A DNA stretch of 6,559 bases from Gammaproteobacteria bacterium. GTDB taxonomy: Bacteria; Pseudomonadota; Gammaproteobacteria; GCA-001735895. Location: NCBI GenBank assembly GCA_027293245.1, contig JAPUFZ010000302.1:1-6559 (forward strand), read 5' to 3'. Of this stretch, positions 1 to 6,559 are shown piece after piece. The position numbers and the translations under genes were made by a program. Under the pieces are notes generated by a model, which did not search any database, was not told the origin of the DNA, and saw only the letters and a list, made by a program, of their open reading frames with translations. How positions within the stretch are numbered: the stretch's first letter is position 1; each line of letters starts with the position of its first letter.

Positions 1-636
1 ACGCAACAACTGGCGCGCGCGATTGATATCATCGGCGTTACGCGGAAAGGAGACAGCGATAAAGTCAGCGTCGAGGCTGGCCGCAGTGACAATGTCGAGC
101 TTGTCTTTTTCGGTTAGAGCTTCGGCGGATAAGCCACCACCCCTGAGGTTGATGCCTTTATTATTAGACAACTCGCCCCCAACCGTCACCGAACAGTTGA
201 TCCTGGCACCGTCGACGTTTTTAACCTTTAATACGATACGCCCGTCATCGAGCACCAGCACATCATCCTGTTTTACTTCGTCAGGCAGCGACTTATAGGT
301 AATACCTACCTGGTTCAGGTCGCCATCGTTTACGCCACATTCGGCGTCCAAACAAAAATCGGCACCACTGGCCAGATTTATGACACCCTCACGAAAACGA
401 TCAATCCGAATTTTGGGACCCTGAAGATCAGCCAATATGCCGAGATGGCGATGGTTTGCCTTGCCAATGGCACGCACCCTCTGGGCGAGAGCCTTGTACT
501 CTTCTGGGCTACCGTGAGAAAAATTGAGGCGCAGCACATCGACACCCGCCTTGATCAAGGCGTCGAGCGCCTCATCTGATTCGGTAGCAGGGCCCAGAGT
601 TGCGACAATCTTGGTTCTACGCATTGCTGCTATCAT
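1..636 (-). CDS. pykA: Pyruvate kinase, PykA-like (type II), 5' part only; C-terminal part lies beyond the left edge
   Basis: Converts phosphoenolpyruvate and ADP to pyruvate and ATP, the last step of glycolysis in the cytoplasm. The frame is open from an ATG at 634-636 to the window edge, giving 212 residues of a family that is about 480 long. Visible motifs are [13 protein letters not shown] (6-18), RLNFSHG (36-42, with the R, N and S that help bind phosphate and potassium), DLQGPKIR (70-77), LDDGR (129-133) and [11 protein letters not shown] (153-163), followed by [13 protein letters not shown]. The SNNKGIN and [13 protein letters not shown] stretches match what I recall of enterobacterial PykA rather than PykF. 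The catalytic lysine/glutamate motif and the C-terminal domain are outside the window. A second in-frame ATG (622-624) exists, but the first has a strong ribosome site and overlaps the pgk stop as ATGA. It is the last visible gene of the tkt-gap-pgk-pyk run and is probably translationally coupled to pgk. No internal stop or frameshift was seen. Confidence 0.95.
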   Translation of the reverse strand, partial: MIAAMRRTKIVATLGPATESDEALDALIKAGVDVLRLNFSHGSPEEYKALAQRVRAIGKANHRHLGILADLQGPKIRIDRFREGVINLASGADFCLDAECGVNDGDLNQVGITYKSLPDEVKQDDVLVLDDGRIVLKVKNVDGARINCSVTVGGELSNNKGINLRGGGLSAEALTEKDKLDIVTAASLDADFIAVSFPRNADDINRARQLLR

Positions 637-1814
637 TCTTGACTCCTTTGTTCCAACATAACCACCGCGGGTAGCTGTTTTCCTTCCAGAAACTCCAAAA
701 ATGCCCCGCCACCGGTAGAGACATAGGATATTTGATGCGAAATACCATATTTGTCGAGCGCTGCCAGCGTATCACCTCCGCCGGCAATCGAAAATGCGCT
801 GGAAGCCGCAATCGCCAGCGCTAGTTTTCTGGTGCCCTCGCCAAACTGATCGAATTCAAAAACACCCACCGGCCCATTCCAGACGATGGTCGACGCGCTA
901 TGCATCATTTCAGCAAATCGAGCCGCTGTCTGAGGACCGATATCAAATATCATATCATCATCGACGACTTCATCGACCCGCTTGACTGTCGCCTGCGCCT
1001 GTTCGGAAAACTCCTTGCCACAAACCACGTCGATCGGAATCGGAATTTCCTTGCCTGCTGCGCGCGCAACCGAGAGCAGCCTTTTGGCCTCAGGAATCAA
1101 ATCGGTTTCGACCAGCGATTTGCCAACATTATAGCCCGCTGCGGCGATGAAGGTATTTGCTATTCCACCACCGGGTATCAACTGATCGACCGTTTTAGAA
1201 AGCGTATCGAGTACCGTCAATTTGGTCGAGACCTTCGAACCCCCAACAATTGCAACGACAGGATGTTCTGGGTCCTCCAGGGCCTGGGCCAGTGCCTCGA
1301 GTTCGGCGACCAGCAATGGCCCTGCACAGGCCACCGGTGCAAACTGGCCGACACCATAAGTGGACGCCTGCGCCCGATGAGCGGTACCAAAGGCATCCAT
1401 TACATAGATATCGCATAAACTGGCGTATTGCCTGGATAGCGTTTCATCGTTAGCTTTTTCGCCCGGATTGAAGCGTACATTTTCCAGTAACACAACATCA
1501 CCATTTGTTATTTCGGGGGTGTTATCCAGGTAATCGTGTACCAGGGGTATCTCTTTTTCCAGCAGCGTGGACAGGCAATCGGCAACCGCTTGCAATGAAT
1601 ATAAAGCGTCAAAGTCACCCTCGGTTGGCCGACCGAGATGCGACATGATCATTAACCGGGCACCGGCATTAACGCAGTGTTGAATGGTTGGCAGAGAAGC
1701 CCTGATACGCAAATCGCTGGTGACGACGCCATCTTTTACCGGCACATTGAGATCCTGCCGAATCAATACTTTCTTGCCGGCCAGGTCCAGATCGCTCATT
1801 TTGATTACGCGCAT
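633..1814 (-). CDS. pgk: Phosphoglycerate kinase
   Basis: Reversibly transfers phosphate between 1,3-bisphosphoglycerate and ADP to give 3-phosphoglycerate and ATP; a cytoplasmic monomer used in glycolysis, gluconeogenesis and the Calvin cycle. The 393-residue product is close to the usual length (about 387 in E. coli). The N-terminal substrate domain shows the family signature IRQDLNVP (18-25, R19/D21/N23) and SHLGRP (58-63). The nucleotide domain shows GGSKVSTK (191-198), WNGPVGVFE (312-320), GGGDT (345-349) and STGGGA (366-371). The ATG start has GGAG six bases upstream (1821-1824), and the N-terminus [14 protein letters not shown] aligns with known Pgk starts. It follows gap after a 122-bp spacer rich in palindromes, and its TGA stop shares bases with the pyk ATG. 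All key motifs are present and nothing suggests decay. Confidence 0.98.
   Translation of the reverse strand: MRVIKMSDLDLAGKKVLIRQDLNVPVKDGVVTSDLRIRASLPTIQHCVNAGARLMIMSHLGRPTEGDFDALYSLQAVADCLSTLLEKEIPLVHDYLDNTPEITNGDVVLLENVRFNPGEKANDETLSRQYASLCDIYVMDAFGTAHRAQASTYGVGQFAPVACAGPLLVAELEALAQALEDPEHPVVAIVGGSKVSTKLTVLDTLSKTVDQLIPGGGIANTFIAAAGYNVGKSLVETDLIPEAKRLLSVARAAGKEIPIPIDVVCGKEFSEQAQATVKRVDEVVDDDMIFDIGPQTAARFAEMMHSASTIVWNGPVGVFEFDQFGEGTRKLALAIAASSAFSIAGGGDTLAALDKYGISHQISYVSTGGGAFLEFLEGKQLPAVVMLEQRSQE
643..649 (-). promoter_or_regulatory. Ribosome binding site of pyk
   Basis: On the minus strand this reads AAAGGAG, six bases before the ATG at 634-636. It lies inside the last codons of pgk. It supports the first of two in-frame ATGs as the pyk start and allows pyk its own ribosome loading in addition to coupling from pgk. 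Confidence 0.8.
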
Positions 1815-1855
1815 GGATTTCTCCAGACTTTATTCAATACCAGGAAATCCTCGCA

Positions 1856-1879
1856 TAATGCATTAACCTGGGCCAGGTT
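1856..1879. repeat. Two abutting palindromes in the gap-pgk spacer
   Basis: TAATGCATTA (1856-1865) is a perfect 10-bp palindrome. It abuts a 7+1+7 inverted repeat: AACCTGG (1865-1871), one central G, CCAGGTT (1873-1879). As RNA the second could form a 6-bp stem with a three-base loop; as DNA either could be a protein site. No T-run follows on the minus strand, so it is not a standard terminator. Function unknown. Confidence 0.55.
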
Positions 1880-1896
1880 TAAGAAACCATGCACAG

Positions 1897-1914
1897 CACC
1901 CGCTGTAGCGGGTG
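1897..1914 (-). other. GC-rich intercistronic hairpin downstream of gap
   Basis: CACCCGC (1897-1903) and GCGGGTG (1908-1914) form a perfect 7-bp stem around a 4-base loop, starting about 22 bases after the gap stop codon on the minus strand. The sequence after the stem in the direction of transcription has only short T stretches, so a strong intrinsic terminator is unlikely. A likelier reading, by inference, is an mRNA-stabilising or processing hairpin that sets gap above pgk expression, or a REP-like repeat unit. Confidence 0.5.
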
Positions 1915-1936
1915 GGAAAGCGCTGTCGCTATCCGA

Positions 1937-4983
<3,047 letters not shown>

Positions 4984-4990
4984 ATATAAA

Positions 4991-4995
4991 CTCCT
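4991..4995 (-). promoter_or_regulatory. Ribosome binding site of tkt
   Basis: AGGAG on the minus strand, seven bases before the ATG at 4981-4983. It fixes the transketolase start and rules against the upstream in-frame TTG at 5026-5028. Confidence 0.8.
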
Positions 4996-5071
4996 GGGAG
5001 CCTGGTTATCATTATTTCCCGTCGCCAATATCGGGTTTAGCCAATACTGGATTTAAAGAAAATCTTGTCCT

Positions 5072-5121
5072 GCCTTAAATCACCAGGCACATCAATCAAA
5101 TTGTGCCTGCTCCGGCAAGGC
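5072..5121 (-). promoter_or_regulatory. Nested stem-loop in the presumed tkt 5' leader
   Basis: Read on the minus strand: GCCTT, 7 bases, CAGGCACA, 10-base loop, TGTGCCTG, 7 bases, AAGGC. The inner 8-bp and outer 5-bp stems are both perfect, and the internal loop is symmetric at 7 by 7. If tkt starts near the candidate promoter at 5155-5181, this lies in the untranslated leader of about 160 bases. No T-run follows, so it is not a typical terminator. It could equally be a DNA operator, with half-sites TGTGCCTG centred 18 bp apart. The inverted repeats are seen; the function is not known. Confidence 0.5.
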
Positions 5122-5154
5122 GCGATATTCTCTCGCAAATGTAAATCCACGGCA

Positions 5155-5181
5155 ATTCTAAAAAAATAATAGCCTTATCAA
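5155..5181 (-). promoter_or_regulatory. Candidate sigma70 promoter for tkt-gap-pgk-pyk
   Basis: On the minus strand TTGATA (5181-5176) and TAGAAT (5160-5155) each match the consensus at five of six positions, but the spacer is 15 bp, shorter than the usual 16-18. A weaker alternative is TTGCCG (5155-5150) with GAGAAT after 17 bp. Either gives a leader of roughly 130-165 bases containing the nested stem-loop. Confidence 0.35.
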
Positions 5182-5250
5182 TTCAGACCAAAGGGCTAAA
5201 AAATGCCGTTAAAAGCTTTCCATATCGGCCTCAAGTTAAGGCTCTGTCTC

Positions 5251-5278
5251 TTGCCTTTTGCCCAACAAGCTACATAAT
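5251..5278 (+). promoter_or_regulatory. Candidate sigma70 promoter for metK
   Basis: TTGCCT (5251-5256) and CATAAT (5273-5278) are separated by 16 bp and match the consensus at four and five of six positions. Transcription would start near 5285, giving a short leader of about 25 bases with no clear Shine-Dalgarno sequence. That leaves no room for a riboswitch in the metK transcript from this promoter. Confidence 0.45.
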
Positions 5279-5308
5279 GCGCCTTTGCGCCACTAAATAG
5301 ACTCGGTC

Positions 5309-6475
5309 ATGTCGAAATCATTTATATTTACTTCAGAATCCGTATCCGAAGGGCACCCGGACAAGGTTTCCGATCAAATTTCAGATGCGATTTTGGATGC
5401 CTTGCTGGAACAGGATAAAACATCGCGCGTTGCCTGCGAAACCCTGGTCAAAACCGGCATGGTAATGCTTGCAGGTGAAATCACCACATCGGCCTGGGTC
5501 GATATCGACGCCGTGGTTCGTAAGACCGTCAAGGCGATAGGTTACGACAACCCGGAATGCGGATTTGATGGTAATACCTGTGCAGTTCTGACCGGCCTTG
5601 GCAAGCAATCGCCCGATATTGCGATGGGTGTAGATGAGTCCGCCGACCACGAACAGGGCGCGGGAGATCAGGGACTCATGTTTGGCTACGCCAGCAATGA
5701 GACGGACGTGTTAATGCCGGCACCGATTACCTACGCGCATCGCCTGGTTAAACGTCAGTCCGAAGTGCGAAAATCCGGCGAATTAACCTGGCTACAACCC
5801 GACGCCAAAAGCCAGATTACCTTTCGCTACGAGGATCACAAACCGGTAGGTATTGAGGCTGTGGTTCTCTCAACACAGCATTCGGAAAATATTGGCCTCG
5901 ATACACTACGCGAAGCAGTTATGGAAACCATCTTGAAGCCGGTACTCCCCGAAGACTGGTTCTCACAGTGTAAAAGCGAGAACATCCACGTCAATCCGAC
6001 AGGCCGTTTTGTTATCGGCGGGCCGGTAGGTGACGCTGGACTGACCGGGCGCAAGATTATTGTTGACACCTATGGTGGCATGGCAAGGCACGGTGGTGGT
6101 GCATTTTCGGGTAAAGACCCTTCTAAAGTTGACCGTTCGGCAGCTTACGCGGCTCGCTATGTAGCCAAAAATATCGTCGCCGCTGGCATTGCTAATCGCT
6201 GCGAACTCCAGATATCTTACGCAATCGGAGTTGCCGAACCGACTTCTATCAGTATCGAAACCTTTGGCACAGGTCGCATCGATGACGATCGCATCATTGC
6301 GCTGATACGCCAGCATTTTGATCTACGCCCTAAAGGTTTGATTACTATGCTTGACCTGTTGCGGCCCATCTACCAGCAAACTGCGGCTTATGGGCACCTG
6401 GGTCGAGAGGATATCGACCTGAGCTGGGAAAAAACCGATAAGGCTGAGGAGCTTAAATCAGACGCCGGTCTATAA
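5309..6475 (+). CDS. metK: S-adenosylmethionine synthetase (methionine adenosyltransferase)
   Basis: Makes S-adenosylmethionine from methionine and ATP, releasing phosphate and pyrophosphate; a cytoplasmic homotetramer in this family. The 388-residue product is close to the E. coli length (384). The N-terminus [13 protein letters not shown] (7-19) includes the ATP-site histidine H16 and D18. Signature 1, [12 protein letters not shown], is at 117-128 and signature 2, [19 protein letters not shown], at 262-280, with the phosphate-binding K269 and D270 region. The C-terminal stretch AYGHLGRED and [10 protein letters not shown] is also typical. The ATG start is set by N-terminal conservation, since the eight bases before it contain no AGGAG-like site. 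It is divergent from tkt and is followed by an outward promoter. The coding sequence is intact; its last codons form the left arm of a long inverted repeat. Confidence 0.98.
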   Translation: MSKSFIFTSESVSEGHPDKVSDQISDAILDALLEQDKTSRVACETLVKTGMVMLAGEITTSAWVDIDAVVRKTVKAIGYDNPECGFDGNTCAVLTGLGKQSPDIAMGVDESADHEQGAGDQGLMFGYASNETDVLMPAPITYAHRLVKRQSEVRKSGELTWLQPDAKSQITFRYEDHKPVGIEAVVLSTQHSENIGLDTLREAVMETILKPVLPEDWFSQCKSENIHVNPTGRFVIGGPVGDAGLTGRKIIVDTYGGMARHGGGAFSGKDPSKVDRSAAYAARYVAKNIVAAGIANRCELQISYAIGVAEPTSISIETFGTGRIDDDRIIALIRQHFDLRPKGLITMLDLLRPIYQQTAAYGHLGREDIDLSWEKTDKAEELKSDAGL

Positions 6476-6534
6476 AATCGATTCAAAATTTTATCAATTG
6501 ACAGGTAACCGTCAGGTTTTATAGACTGACCGGC
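6464..6534 (+). repeat. Long inverted repeat spanning the metK stop and downstream spacer
   Basis: GTCTATAAAA (6468-6477, containing the TAA stop) is the exact reverse complement of TTTTATAGAC (6517-6526). Next to it GCCG (6464-6467) can pair with CGGC (6531-6534) across a 4-base bulge. An alternative 5-bp hairpin GTCAG/CTGAC (6511-6515 and 6526-6530) overlaps the right arm, so the two folds exclude each other. No T-run follows the right arm. Termination or other regulatory roles are inference. Confidence 0.45.
6498..6525 (+). promoter_or_regulatory. Candidate sigma70 promoter for the gene beyond the right edge
   Basis: A perfect TTGACA (6498-6503) is followed after 16 bp by TATAGA (6520-6525), four of six to the -10 consensus. 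It points out of the window, so the next gene probably has its own transcript and a 5' leader. The -10 lies inside the right arm of the inverted repeat that begins in metK. The downstream gene is not visible; ahcY would be a common neighbour. Confidence 0.5.
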
Positions 6535-6559
6535 TATCAAAACAGCCTGTTACCGCAGG

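Larger units (their letters stand above)
4984..5308. other. Divergent tkt/metK intergenic region, no gene
   Basis: This 325-bp stretch has no convincing ORF, tRNA or known riboswitch. It holds the tkt ribosome site, a direct repeat GCCAATA (5024-5030 and 5040-5046), a nested inverted repeat (5072-5121), candidate promoters for tkt (about 5155-5181) and metK (5251-5278), and a flanking inverted repeat TAGCC/GGCTA (5170-5174 and 5194-5198). I saw no match to the MetJ box consensus AGACGTCT, which would be expected if metK were controlled as in E. coli. Confidence 0.7.

Noticed and set aside
900..1418. 172-codon plus-strand ORF opposite pgk
   Set aside because: It lies wholly antisense to an intact, well-conserved pgk, has no recognisable motifs and no ribosome site; a shadow frame.
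4984..5028. Upstream TTG extension of transketolase by 15 residues
   Set aside because: The added residues are not family-like, and AGGAG sits correctly for the ATG at 4981-4983, which gives the usual length and N-terminus.
5205..5229. Possible minus-strand terminator (GCCG/CGGC followed by ATTTTTT)
   Set aside because: The stem is only 4 bp with a 17-base loop, and there is no minus-strand gene upstream for it to terminate.
5279..5308. MetJ operator or SAM riboswitch ahead of metK
   Set aside because: No AGACGTCT-like tandem boxes were seen, and the leader from the candidate promoter is too short for a riboswitch.
5963..6316. 117-codon minus-strand ORF inside metK
   Set aside because: Antisense to the conserved C-terminal half of MetK; no independent support.
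6472..6494. ATAAAAT/ATTTTAT inverted repeat just after metK as a terminator
   Set aside because: An all-AT stem of 7 bp would be weak and is not followed by a T-run; AT-rich spacer sequence makes it likely by chance.

Overview
The window carries core carbon metabolism and methionine-cycle genes from what looks like a gammaproteobacterium. All five proteins resemble the enterobacterial and pseudomonad versions of their families: PykA-type pyruvate kinase, Pgk, GapA-type GAPDH, TktA-type transketolase and MetK. Base composition looks close to even. The sequence alone does not fix genus or lifestyle.

Layout. Positions 1-4983 hold four minus-strand genes, transcribed right to left in the order tkt, gap, pgk, pyk. 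The tkt-gap spacer is 58 bp between start and stop codons, the gap-pgk spacer is 122 bp, and pgk and pyk overlap by an ATGA start/stop. pyk runs off the left edge, with 212 codons present. Positions 4984-5308 form a divergent regulatory region of about 325 bp with candidate promoters for both sides and a nested inverted repeat in the presumed tkt leader. Positions 5309-6475 hold metK on the plus strand. Positions 6476-6559 are a metK downstream spacer with a good sigma70-like promoter pointing out of the window and a long inverted repeat that starts inside the metK 3' end.

How the genes work together. The minus-strand cluster links sugar-phosphate rearrangement (transketolase) to the lower glycolytic and gluconeogenic steps: glyceraldehyde-3-P to 1,3-bisphosphoglycerate to 3-phosphoglycerate, and PEP to pyruvate. 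From general knowledge, tkt-gap-pgk-pyk (often followed by fba) is a recurring gammaproteobacterial arrangement, and in autotrophs it also serves the Calvin cycle. No RuBisCO or phosphoribulokinase gene is visible here, so autotrophy is not shown. metK makes S-adenosylmethionine; the outward promoter behind it suggests a separately promoted downstream gene, plausibly ahcY, but that gene is not in the window.

No previously undescribed system was found. The genes are ordinary and intact apart from the edge-truncated pyk. The parts worth a second look are non-coding: the tkt leader hairpin, the palindromes between gap and pgk, and the inverted repeat around the metK stop and downstream promoter.
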